Of a stretch of DNA of 25,598 nt, positions 15,553-22,767 are shown in pieces. The first letter of the stretch is position 1. Each line of letters opens with the position of its first letter. Source of the stretch: a virus; IMG/VR virus record IMGVR_UViG_3300017963_000705, positions 1-25,598 of that record. One strand, 5' to 3'. The notes below the pieces were generated by a model. The model saw only the letters and a program-made list of their open reading frames with translations. It did no database searches and was not told the DNA's origin. The position numbers and the translations under genes were made by a program.

Positions 15553-16821
15553 ATGGCAATTCCAAATTTAAACCCAGCATCAACTTCAAATGCAAATATA
15601 CTTCCGGTTACGGGAGCAGCAGGCAGTGTCGCAACAACATTACCTTTCGGCATCTACGCAGGCTCAACAGCGTTTTTATCTGGTGCAGCTGACCAAGTTG
15701 CTTATACTTACAAGAAGTTGGGTGGCGATGTTTTAGATATTGAGTTGGCAGAAGGAAATGTATACGCTGCTTATGAAGAAGCAGTTTTAGAATACTCTTA
15801 TTTGGTTAATCTATTCCAAACAAAGAACTCACTTTCTTCCTACCTTGGTGCTAGCACAGGCTCTTTCGATTCAGATGGACAAATAGTATCAGGCAGTTCT
15901 TTATCAGGATCTAACATTGCTTTGCGTTATCCAAGATTTGATTATGGTTATGTTCGTAGAATCTCAGAAGGTCTCGCAACCGAAGCAGGTTTTGGTGGCA
16001 CGACGCCAATATATTCAGCATCAGTTGATAGAGTAACAGGTCAGCAAGATTATAACTTACAAACAATCATTTCAGCTTCTTCTGCCAATAGTTCGTCTGT
16101 TCCTTTCTACCAACAGGTCGGAGACAAAAGAGTAACCATTAGAAAAGTATTCTTCAAGACACCACGAGCAATGTGGAGATTCTATGGTTACTACGGTGGT
16201 TTCTCTGTTGTCGGTAACTTAAGAACTTATGGCCAGTATGCTGATGATTCTACATTTGAGATTGTCCCAACTTGGCAGAACAAACTTCAAGCAATGGCTT
16301 ATGAAGATGCGCTTTGGACAAGAGTCTCACACTACTCTTATGAGATTCACGACAACAAGTTAAGGATTTTCCCAATACCTGATTCAACTTCGCCAGAAAA
16401 GTTCTGGGTTCAGTTTACAATTAACAACCAATATGATCCTTGGGACAACCAGCCCGGAGTAGATAACGGCGCTAAGGGTGTCAATAACATGAATACCCTT
16501 CCATTTGAGAACATTCCATATGAAAACATTAATGCCATAGGTAAGCAATGGATTCGTAGATTTGCTTTGGCACTAACAAAAGAGATTCTGGGACAAGTAA
16601 GAGGCAAGTTCTCTTCTGTTCCTATCCCTGGAGAGTCTGTAACTCTTAACGCATCGGATCTATTATCTCAAGCCAGAACTGAGATGGATCAATTGAGAGA
16701 GGAACTTAAAACTATTCTTGAGGAAACTACTTATGATAAGTTGGCTACTGTTGATTCTTCAATGCAAGACTCTGGTAGGAAGGTTCTTGAGAACATCCCA
16801 GCCGGCATTTACGTAGGATAA
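15553..16821 (+). CDS. gp13: Neck protein, gp13-like
   Basis: A head-completion protein thought to bind the portal after packaging. 422 residues against 309 in T4. The recognisable part is C-terminal: IRRFALALTKEILGQVRGKF, then PIPGESVTLNASDLLSQA and a helix with EMDQLREELKTILEE, the same order as in T4 gp13 (helix, short PGG loop, Asn-Gly turn, long helix). The N-terminal two thirds contain many aromatic strands and a Ser/Gly-rich segment near 100-118 and may carry an extra domain. It is the first gene after the capsid terminator and is 4 bases from the gp15-like gene. Assignment is good but by eye. Confidence 0.75.
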   Translation: MAIPNLNPASTSNANILPVTGAAGSVATTLPFGIYAGSTAFLSGAADQVAYTYKKLGGDVLDIELAEGNVYAAYEEAVLEYSYLVNLFQTKNSLSSYLGASTGSFDSDGQIVSGSSLSGSNIALRYPRFDYGYVRRISEGLATEAGFGGTTPIYSASVDRVTGQQDYNLQTIISASSANSSSVPFYQQVGDKRVTIRKVFFKTPRAMWRFYGYYGGFSVVGNLRTYGQYADDSTFEIVPTWQNKLQAMAYEDALWTRVSHYSYEIHDNKLRIFPIPDSTSPEKFWVQFTINNQYDPWDNQPGVDNGAKGVNNMNTLPFENIPYENINAIGKQWIRRFALALTKEILGQVRGKFSSVPIPGESVTLNASDLLSQARTEMDQLREELKTILEETTYDKLATVDSSMQDSGRKVLENIPAGIYVG

Positions 16822-16825
16822 ATAA

Positions 16826-17770
16826 ATGTCACGCAGCAAAAGAACTGAGAGACAAATAAAAGATAAGAGATCGCAACGTTTTGATTATGTTGGCGACAAA
16901 GAAGTTGCTGCTAAACTTCAAGAGATAGAGTTTATGCCTTCGTCTTTAGAGACGATAGATAAAGCTATGCTTCGTTTTATTGATGAAGAACTTAACCTTT
17001 TTGCCACAACAAATAATGGTTTTAAGAAAGTTCCAGTTCTGTGGGTTACAGCCGAGCGAGCCTTTCAGATAAAACACAACAAAGATCTGCGAGATAAAGA
17101 AGAAACTCTAATCCTTCCTTTGATTACAGTTAACAGATCTAACGTAACTAAAGAACAAAACTATCGAGGCACTGTGTTCGCGAACCTATACCCTGTTAAT
17201 GACGAGAAGGGTGGCACTATTACTGTTGCGAGACAAATAAATCAAAAGAAGACAGCAGAGTTTCAGAATGCACAGGCAAATAGAAAATACGGTGCGAATA
17301 AAGATGTTTCCAGCAAAATGCTAAACACAAACAAAAGAAACATGTCAACCGCAAAGACAGTGTATGAAACAATAACTATCCCAATCCCTACTTGGGTTAA
17401 AGTAATGTATGAGATTACCATTAGAACAGAGTATCAGCAGCAAATGAATGAGCTTATTCGTCCGTTCATTACAATTCCTGGGAACTCAAGAACTCCAAAG
17501 CGTATTGAGGCTGAGGGGCACTATTACGAAATCTTTATCGATGGCGGGTTTTCCAATAACTCCAATCAAGCCAATCTTGGTATGGAGCAAAGAAACTACG
17601 AAACCAATATCAATATTGAAACTCTTGGTTACCTTATTGGTGAGGGCGAAAACCAAGAAAGACCAAAGATTGTAAAGCGTGAAAACGCTGTTGATATCAA
17701 ACTCGGCAGAGAAAGAACCATAGTCGGAGATATCCCACAAAGCATTAAAGATGGTTTTTACAGAGAATAA
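16826..17770 (+). CDS. gp15: Tail completion / sheath stabiliser (gp15-like)
   Basis: gp15 forms the terminator ring on top of the tail tube and sheath and joins it to the neck. The 314-residue protein (T4: 272) shows the family layout. An N-terminal basic helix precedes IDKAMLRFIDEELNLFAT near 45-62. Then come a strand with KKVPVLWVTAERAFQI and ILPLITVNRSNV. The conserved core is IPTWVKVMYEITIRTEYQQQ, comparable to the MIYELSIFTRYEDD region of T4 gp15. The final third alternates strands (YYEIFIDGGFSN, NINIETLGYLI). It starts 4 bases after gp13 and is followed by the sheath gene, which fits a tail-end role. Confidence 0.78.
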   Translation: MSRSKRTERQIKDKRSQRFDYVGDKEVAAKLQEIEFMPSSLETIDKAMLRFIDEELNLFATTNNGFKKVPVLWVTAERAFQIKHNKDLRDKEETLILPLITVNRSNVTKEQNYRGTVFANLYPVNDEKGGTITVARQINQKKTAEFQNAQANRKYGANKDVSSKMLNTNKRNMSTAKTVYETITIPIPTWVKVMYEITIRTEYQQQMNELIRPFITIPGNSRTPKRIEAEGHYYEIFIDGGFSNNSNQANLGMEQRNYETNINIETLGYLIGEGENQERPKIVKRENAVDIKLGRERTIVGDIPQSIKDGFYRE

Positions 17771-17776
17771 TTCTCT
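17762..17776 (+). other. Short inverted repeat at the gp15 stop
   Basis: AGAGAAT and ATTCTCT flank one base and overlap the gp15 stop, giving at most a 5-bp stem with a 5-base loop. It is weak, but it sits between a gene end and the box at 17791, like the stronger hairpins elsewhere. Confidence 0.3.
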
Positions 17777-17790
17777 TCCTACTGTTTAAC

Positions 17791-17800
17791 ACTATTTACT
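17791..17800 (+). promoter_or_regulatory. Candidate late-promoter box ACTATTTACT
   Basis: In the 64-base gap before the sheath gene; its C is 43 bases before ATG 17835. Confidence 0.5.
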
Positions 17801-17834
17801 TTGAACATTTTCGCAATGTAGGAGAACCGAACGA

Positions 17835-20696
17835 ATGTCAGTTAAGAATTACCGATTTGTATCCCCAGGCGTTTTCGTCAACGAAATTGACAACTCCCAA
17901 CTTCCTGCTTCCCCAGCCGGAATTGGTCCAGTTATCATTGGTCGCGCCGAGAAGGGACCTGCCTTAAGACCAACAACAGTTAACTCTTTTGAAGAGTTTG
18001 TAAATGTTTTCGGCACCCCGAGCCCCGGTAGTACCGGTGGTGATGTGTGGCGACAGGGCGCCAACACGACAGCTACGACTTATGGCATGTATGCCGCACA
18101 AGCTTATCTCCGAAATAGCTCTCCTTTAACTTACATTCGTTTGCTTGGCGCTGAGTCGGACAACGTCACTGACGATCAGTCCGGTCTTGATGAAGCTGGC
18201 TGGACATTGGGAGGTGAAGCTTATGGATTGGTCCTCTTTACAAGAAACTCCTCCAGCGCTCCCGGCGCCCTTAGTGTTTCTGGTGCTTTGGCAGCTGTTT
18301 TTTACACAGATGCTGGAACAGATGTAAAATTAAGCGGCTCCATTGTTTCTTCATCAGCTGGTGCTGGAACCACAGGCAACACAGCATTTTCTAGTAGTGT
18401 TGATTCGCTTACGGGGTCCGACGCTTTGTTTACATCCGCAACTGGCGGAACAAACAAAGAGTTCACTGCATTGATCGTTTCAGGCTCGGGACAGGAAAAG
18501 ATTACATTCAACTTTACAAGAGGCGATTCGAAGTACATTCGTAAAGTATTTAACACAAACCCACAGCTAACAAATACTAGAATCACCGATGCTTCGCAAA
18601 GAAAGAGTTACTTCCTTGGTGAGACCTTTGACCAGCACATTGATGAGATTATCTCTACTCCTTCGAACGGTGTGGCTGCGGCAGTAGTCAAGGTCAGACT
18701 CCAAGGTGGCACCGTCACCGGCGATGATTTCAAGTATCAGCTGCAGCCAGCTGAAACACCATTCATTATTGCCTCAAAGTTGGATCCATCTGAAACTCCA
18801 AAGAAGTTGTTCAAGTTTGTTGCAAGAGGCGAAGCCGGTGATTGGACAAGCAGCAATCTCAAAATTTCCATTCAGGATATCAAGCGCTCTCCAAGCGAGG
18901 ATTCGGATTATGGTACTTTCTCTGTTGTAGTGCGACACATCTCCGACAGCGACAACGTTGTTCGTGTTGTTGAGCAGTTCAACAACTGTGATTTGAATCC
19001 TAACTCCCTCAACTACGTTGCGCGCAAGATTGGTGATAAGTACGAGTCTTGGGAAGAGTCAGACAGACTTTACAGAGAGTATGGTAACTATCCAAACAAT
19101 TCTGCTTACATTTACATTGTTATGAATTCCGATGTAGACGCTGGGTTCACAAACGCAGCACTTCTTCCTTTCGGTTTCGAAGGCATCGTAAAGTACACAG
19201 ATGAAGCTTCATTGGGTTCCGGCTCCGCTACTACAGAAGGTAATTGGATTACTGGAAGTATTGTCAACCCAATCAGAGATGGCGAGTACAGCTCGGTTGC
19301 AGATTACCAGTTGAATTCTCCGTTCATTATCTCTGGTTCTGGCTTGACTGCCTCTGTTGCTTACCCACGCCCACTACTGCGTGCTAACGCTACACAGGGC
19401 AACCTTGCAAACCCAACAGATGCTTACTTCGGCTTGCAGACTGCACGCGACGGTGGAAGCACAGTGTACGCTCGCTCGGTAGGCGATATTCTTCGTCCTC
19501 GCGGCGGGGTCGTTGGGCAGTTTACAGCAGACCCTGCTCTTAGCGCCTCGCTATCACCAACATTCACACTTGATGATATTTCAGGCTCTGGTGTTTGGTC
19601 CGAAGGCTCCTCTACTTCAAATTCATTGACATTCGTTAATGGAGCAATTTCTGGTGTACTCGACGCAGGTTATGATCGTTTCACAGTTCCGCTTTACGGT
19701 GGTTTCGACGGTCTTAACATTACTGAAATGGATCCTTTCACATCTGCAGCAATGCCTGGGGCTCCATCCGATACAACAAGCTACTCTTTCTTCTCTATCA
19801 GAAGAGCAATCGATTCTGTTGCAGACCCAGAGGTTGTTGAAATGAATTTGGCTGCCATTCCAGGTCAGACTCAGGATGGTCTCACAACTCACTTGGTAAG
19901 AACTTGTGAGGATCGTGCAGATGCTCTCGCAGTTATTGACCTTCCATCGGCATTCCAGCCGAGAGAAGATAGCACTTCGATTGATCGTCTAAACACGCCT
20001 TCTACCATTACGACATTGGTTAATGGTCTGCGCGATAGAAACCTCAACTCTTCTTACGGTTGTGCTTACTATCCATGGGTTAGAGCAAGAGACACAATCA
20101 ACGGTGCTTTTGTATGGCTTCCGCCATCCGTAGCAGCTATCGGTACATTCTCTAGCTCACAGCGTAGAACACAGGTTTGGTTCGCACCAGCTGGTTTCAA
20201 CCGTGGTGGACTAACAGAAGGCTCTGCCGGCATCCCAGTTATTGATGTAGCTCACCAGCTACGCCGCAAGGATCGTGACGATCTTTATGGGGCGAACATT
20301 AACCCAATCGCTAAGTTCCCAGCTGAGGGTGTTGTAATCTTCGGTCAGAAGACACTACAAGTTACGCCTTCTGCTTTGGATCGCATTAACGTCCGACGTC
20401 TAATGATCTTTGTCAAGAAGCGCATCTCCCAGATCGCTGCTGGCTTGCTCTTCGATCCAAACGTTCGGCAGACTTGGAAGCGATTCACAGCACAGGTTAA
20501 CCCATTCTTGGCTGACGTTAAGACAAACTTTGGTCTTTCCGATTACAGAGTTGTTCTTGATGACACAACCACAACTCCTGATCTTGTAGATAGAAACGTT
20601 CTATATGCGAAGATCTTCTTGAAGCCAACAAGAGCAATCGAGTTCATTGCGATTGATTTCAACATCACAAGAACAGGTGCATCGTTTGACGATTAA
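17835..20696 (+). CDS. gp18: Contractile tail sheath protein (gp18-like)
   Basis: Subunit of the sheath, whose contraction drives the tube into the cell. The N-terminus YRFVSPGVFVNEIDNS is the classic sheath start, followed by GPVIIGRAEKGP. The conserved C-terminal domain is complete: INVRRLMIFVKKRISQIAAG, then the WKRFTAQVNPFLADVKTN region, then a strand ending IEFIAIDFNITRTGASF. At 953 residues it is far longer than T4 gp18 (659). The extra length falls in the middle (about 110-680), in Ser/Gly-rich blocks that would be surface domains on the sheath. It ends just before a strong hairpin. Function is certain; the role of the extra domains is not. Confidence 0.95.
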   Translation: MSVKNYRFVSPGVFVNEIDNSQLPASPAGIGPVIIGRAEKGPALRPTTVNSFEEFVNVFGTPSPGSTGGDVWRQGANTTATTYGMYAAQAYLRNSSPLTYIRLLGAESDNVTDDQSGLDEAGWTLGGEAYGLVLFTRNSSSAPGALSVSGALAAVFYTDAGTDVKLSGSIVSSSAGAGTTGNTAFSSSVDSLTGSDALFTSATGGTNKEFTALIVSGSGQEKITFNFTRGDSKYIRKVFNTNPQLTNTRITDASQRKSYFLGETFDQHIDEIISTPSNGVAAAVVKVRLQGGTVTGDDFKYQLQPAETPFIIASKLDPSETPKKLFKFVARGEAGDWTSSNLKISIQDIKRSPSEDSDYGTFSVVVRHISDSDNVVRVVEQFNNCDLNPNSLNYVARKIGDKYESWEESDRLYREYGNYPNNSAYIYIVMNSDVDAGFTNAALLPFGFEGIVKYTDEASLGSGSATTEGNWITGSIVNPIRDGEYSSVADYQLNSPFIISGSGLTASVAYPRPLLRANATQGNLANPTDAYFGLQTARDGGSTVYARSVGDILRPRGGVVGQFTADPALSASLSPTFTLDDISGSGVWSEGSSTSNSLTFVNGAISGVLDAGYDRFTVPLYGGFDGLNITEMDPFTSAAMPGAPSDTTSYSFFSIRRAIDSVADPEVVEMNLAAIPGQTQDGLTTHLVRTCEDRADALAVIDLPSAFQPREDSTSIDRLNTPSTITTLVNGLRDRNLNSSYGCAYYPWVRARDTINGAFVWLPPSVAAIGTFSSSQRRTQVWFAPAGFNRGGLTEGSAGIPVIDVAHQLRRKDRDDLYGANINPIAKFPAEGVVIFGQKTLQVTPSALDRINVRRLMIFVKKRISQIAAGLLFDPNVRQTWKRFTAQVNPFLADVKTNFGLSDYRVVLDDTTTTPDLVDRNVLYAKIFLKPTRAIEFIAIDFNITRTGASFDD

Positions 20697-20701
20697 TAAA
20701 A

Positions 20702-20725
20702 TGCGGGGAGTTCCGGCTCCCCGCA
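20702..20725 (+). terminator. Strong hairpin after the tail sheath gene
   Basis: A perfect 9-bp GC-rich stem (tgcggggag at 20702-20710 with ctccccgca at 20717-20725) closes a TTCCGG loop. It begins 5 bases after the gp18 stop. CTATATAAT follows directly in place of a T-run. Confidence 0.8.
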
Positions 20726-20734
20726 CTATATAAT
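20725..20734 (+). promoter_or_regulatory. Candidate late-promoter box ACTATATAAT
   Basis: It abuts the sheath terminator; its C is 35 bases before ATG 20761. It is the most divergent of the seven boxes (CTATATA instead of CTATTTA). Confidence 0.45.
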
Positions 20735-20760
20735 AATAGGACTTACAGGAGACTAATTAA

Positions 20761-21336
20761 ATGCCATTTTGGACATCAGCATTATCAGAACCAAGAAGAG
20801 CACATCGATTTTTACTTACGTTGCCAAATTTGGCTTCTGTCGATGACGCTTTCAGATACGAACAGTACCTCGCCAAGGCGGTTAAAAAGCCATCTTACAC
20901 GGTATCTGACACCCCACACAAGTTTTTAGGAAACACTTACTATTACCCCGGTACCGTTACATGGGAGCCAGTTAATGCCACAATCGTTAATGCGGTTAAT
21001 CCAGATGGAAACAAGATTCTTTATGATGCTCTCGTAGGTTCCGGTTACCTTAAGCCTGATGTGCAGGAAGATGTTTTCTTCAACCCAGCACAGGATCCAG
21101 GCACTATAAACAAGTTTGATGCTGTTAACCAGTTAGGTAATGTTATTATTGAAGAGTTGAATGGCCAAGGTGGTTTAATTGGTACTTGGACACTTAACAA
21201 CGCTTTCATTACTTCTGCTACATTCGGTGATTTAAGTTACGAAAGTGATGATATCCTTAATATTGAAATTAATTTCCGCTATGATTGGGCCGATTATGTA
21301 TCAGGCGAAGCAGTAGCAGCAGTGACAGCATTATAG
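20761..21336 (+). CDS. gp19: Tail tube protein (gp19-like)
   Basis: Subunit of the rigid inner tail tube through which DNA passes. The 191 residues compare with 163 in T4. The family pattern is clear: ARRAH-like start (EPRRAHRFLLTLPNL), a helix with YLAKAVKKPSYTVSD, the YYPGTVTWEPVNATIVNAVN strand pair near 58-77, and the final WTLNNAFITSATFGDLSYES with DILNIEINFRYDWADY. The order sheath then tube is conserved in contractile phages. A weak purine-rich site (caggaga) precedes the start. Confidence 0.92.
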   Translation: MPFWTSALSEPRRAHRFLLTLPNLASVDDAFRYEQYLAKAVKKPSYTVSDTPHKFLGNTYYYPGTVTWEPVNATIVNAVNPDGNKILYDALVGSGYLKPDVQEDVFFNPAQDPGTINKFDAVNQLGNVIIEELNGQGGLIGTWTLNNAFITSATFGDLSYESDDILNIEINFRYDWADYVSGEAVAAVTAL

Positions 21337-21355
21337 TATAGAAAGAAGGTGATTT

Positions 21356-22198
21356 TTGTCACGCAGAAATAACTTAGAGCGGCTTGGCGCACCGCAACCC
21401 GACGCGCCAGCACCCCCCACATCAGAAGCAACAGACCTTTTTGCTTTCGTCAATCCAACAGAATTTGTTGAGTTGCCGAGTAAAGGTTTGTTTTACCCAG
21501 AAGGACACCCGCTTCACAATCAGACTGTTATTGAAATCAAACACATGACAGCAAAAGAGGAAGATATTCTGACTTCCGAGGCTTTGCTGAGCAACGAACT
21601 CGCAATAGATCGTTTGCTTGAGTCGGTGATTGTAAATAAAGATATTAGAGTTGATGATCTTCTTTTGGGAGACAAGAGCGCAATCCTCATTGCAACAAGA
21701 GTTACCGGATTCGGCCCTCACTACGAGGTTACAGTTACCTGCGGTACATGCACCGAAAAATCAAATCAAGTATTCAATCTAGATGATATTGAGCCAGTGA
21801 AGATCGATCTTCCTGATGGTGTAGAGAACGAAGGAGAAGGTGTATTCTCTTTTGATTTGCCTGTATCTAAGGTTCGCATATATGTTCGTCTTTTGACTTC
21901 TAGGAATGAAAAGTCAATTGCGAACAGCATAATCTCGAAAAACAATAAGACGATTCAAAACCCAATCACTGGCTTGATCAAGGGAATTGTTGTACAAGCT
22001 AATGAGCATACAGATAAAGATATGTTACATAAGTTTGTTGAAGCAATGCCTCTTCCAGATCTCAAGCTTCTTCGCAAGACATACGAAAAGATAAAGCCTG
22101 ATTTGGATTTGAACATGGATTATGTTTGTCCGCATTGTGGCAGTGAGGAGAAAGTGGGCATGCCGATGACGGCAGCCTTTTTTTGGCCTGACTCCTAA
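21356..22198 (+). CDS. gp26: Baseplate hub protein/chaperone (gp26-like), probable frameshift partner
   Basis: 280 residues from TTG 21356, preceded by AAGGTGAT. It resembles the T4 gp26 family: VELPSKGLFYPEGHPL near 39-54, then IEIKHMTAKEEDILTSEALL, then GDKSAILIATRVTGFGPHYE. Two CxxC pairs (CGTC near 126-129 and CPHC near 260-263) could bind zinc. The T4 protein belongs to the central baseplate hub and its assembly. The last codons read AAFFWPDS before TAA, and the Phe codons lie in a run of seven T (22178-22184). A conserved gp51-like sequence is continuous in another frame just beyond, so some ribosomes probably extend this protein. Confidence 0.85.
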   Translation: MSRRNNLERLGAPQPDAPAPPTSEATDLFAFVNPTEFVELPSKGLFYPEGHPLHNQTVIEIKHMTAKEEDILTSEALLSNELAIDRLLESVIVNKDIRVDDLLLGDKSAILIATRVTGFGPHYEVTVTCGTCTEKSNQVFNLDDIEPVKIDLPDGVENEGEGVFSFDLPVSKVRIYVRLLTSRNEKSIANSIISKNNKTIQNPITGLIKGIVVQANEHTDKDMLHKFVEAMPLPDLKLLRKTYEKIKPDLDLNMDYVCPHCGSEEKVGMPMTAAFFWPDS

Positions 22199-22379
22199 GT
22201 ATCAAGAAACAGTATACGAAGAATTCTTTTTACTTAAGCATCACGGCGGGTGGTCCTTCACCGAGCTTTATAACCTTCCCATTCCTTTGCGCCGCTGGTT
22301 CCTTGAGCGGCTCTCGGAAGAATTCAAGAGACAAAGAGAAAACTCTGAGGCGTCTTCCAAGAACGCAAGAAGAAAGTAA
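22170..22379 (+). CDS. gp51: gp51-like hub assembly chaperone, no start codon, reached by frameshift
   Basis: The frame open from 22170 to TAA 22377 reads GLTPKYQETVYEEFFLLKHH, GGWSFTELYNLPIPLRRWFL and ERLSEEFKRQRENSE onward, about 60 residues. The pattern (helix, GGWS, ELYNLP, LRxWFxERL, charged tail) is that of short gp51-like hub assembly proteins and of the second half of tail chaperone pairs. There is no ATG, GTG or TTG before the conserved part; the only near-start is CTG 22188, without a ribosome site. The frame overlaps the end of gp26 across a seven-T run. It is therefore most likely made as a gp26-gp51 fusion by ribosomal frameshifting. A one-base sequencing error joining the two genes is the alternative. 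Confidence 0.7.
   Translation, partial: RQPFFGLTPKYQETVYEEFFLLKHHGGWSFTELYNLPIPLRRWFLERLSEEFKRQRENSEASSKNARRK
22178..22184 (+). promoter_or_regulatory. Candidate frameshift site: run of seven T in gp26
   Basis: Zero frame reads TTT TTT TGG; the downstream gp51-like frame reads on from GGC at 22185. A +1 slip gives ...AAFFGLTPKYQ; a -2 slip gives one more Phe. A stop (22167-22169) closes the downstream frame just upstream, so entry must occur between 22170 and 22198. Confidence 0.6.
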
Positions 22380-22394
22380 ATTCTTTCTTTTTGC
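22365..22394 (+). terminator. Hairpin over the gp51 stop codon
   Basis: A 12-bp stem with one G-T pair (22365-22376 with 22383-22394) has a 6-base loop containing the TAA stop of the gp51-like frame. Two bases later the next box begins. It is AT-rich but long; a terminator or processing signal is likely. Confidence 0.6.
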
Positions 22395-22396
22395 AA

Positions 22397-22406
22397 ACTA
22401 TTTATA
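22397..22406 (+). promoter_or_regulatory. Candidate late-promoter box ACTATTTATA
   Basis: It directly follows the hairpin at 22365-22394; its C is 30 bases before ATG 22428. Confidence 0.55.
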
Positions 22407-22427
22407 TTTAAACAAGGACCTATATGC

Positions 22428-22757
22428 ATGAGTGATATTGTAAAAGATGTACTAAATTTAAACAACCTGGGCAAGCAACCTCTAAATGAAGTGGTGTATA
22501 GCAAGTTTGCCGGTCAGGTGCAAAGAATGTTGTTGGATCTATATTTTGGTGGTTTCGACGTGCCACTGCAGATCATGGGATCTACTTCACAAGTTGATTC
22601 ATTTATGCGAGCCCTCCGTAGTGAAAAGCGTTACATGGATTCATATATAAAAAACGGACTTAATGATCCGAAAACAATGAAATCAAAGTTTTCTCTATCA
22701 AAAGCTGTTCAAAAGTTTGAAAAAGAAACTGGCTTAAGGTGGCCGTTTAAAAACTAG
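22428..22757 (+). CDS. Small unrecognised tail-module protein
   Basis: A 109-residue, basic, mostly helical protein beginning MSDIVKDVLNLNNLGKQPLN. It has no membrane segment or Cys. I chose ATG 22428 because the ATG at 22424 runs into a stop after three codons; AAGGA lies upstream. It opens the last unit of the window and is 10 bases from the tape measure gene. Position between hub chaperone and tape measure suggests a tail assembly factor or a virion component that binds the tape measure. I see no family motif. Confidence 0.7.
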   Translation: MSDIVKDVLNLNNLGKQPLNEVVYSKFAGQVQRMLLDLYFGGFDVPLQIMGSTSQVDSFMRALRSEKRYMDSYIKNGLNDPKTMKSKFSLSKAVQKFEKETGLRWPFKN

Positions 22758-22767
22758 GAGTTTATAA

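Noticed and set aside
15486-15692. A 68-codon plus-strand frame after the capsid gene
   Set aside because: It runs through the terminator hairpin and overlaps the start of gp13 in another frame; its composition is unlike a protein.
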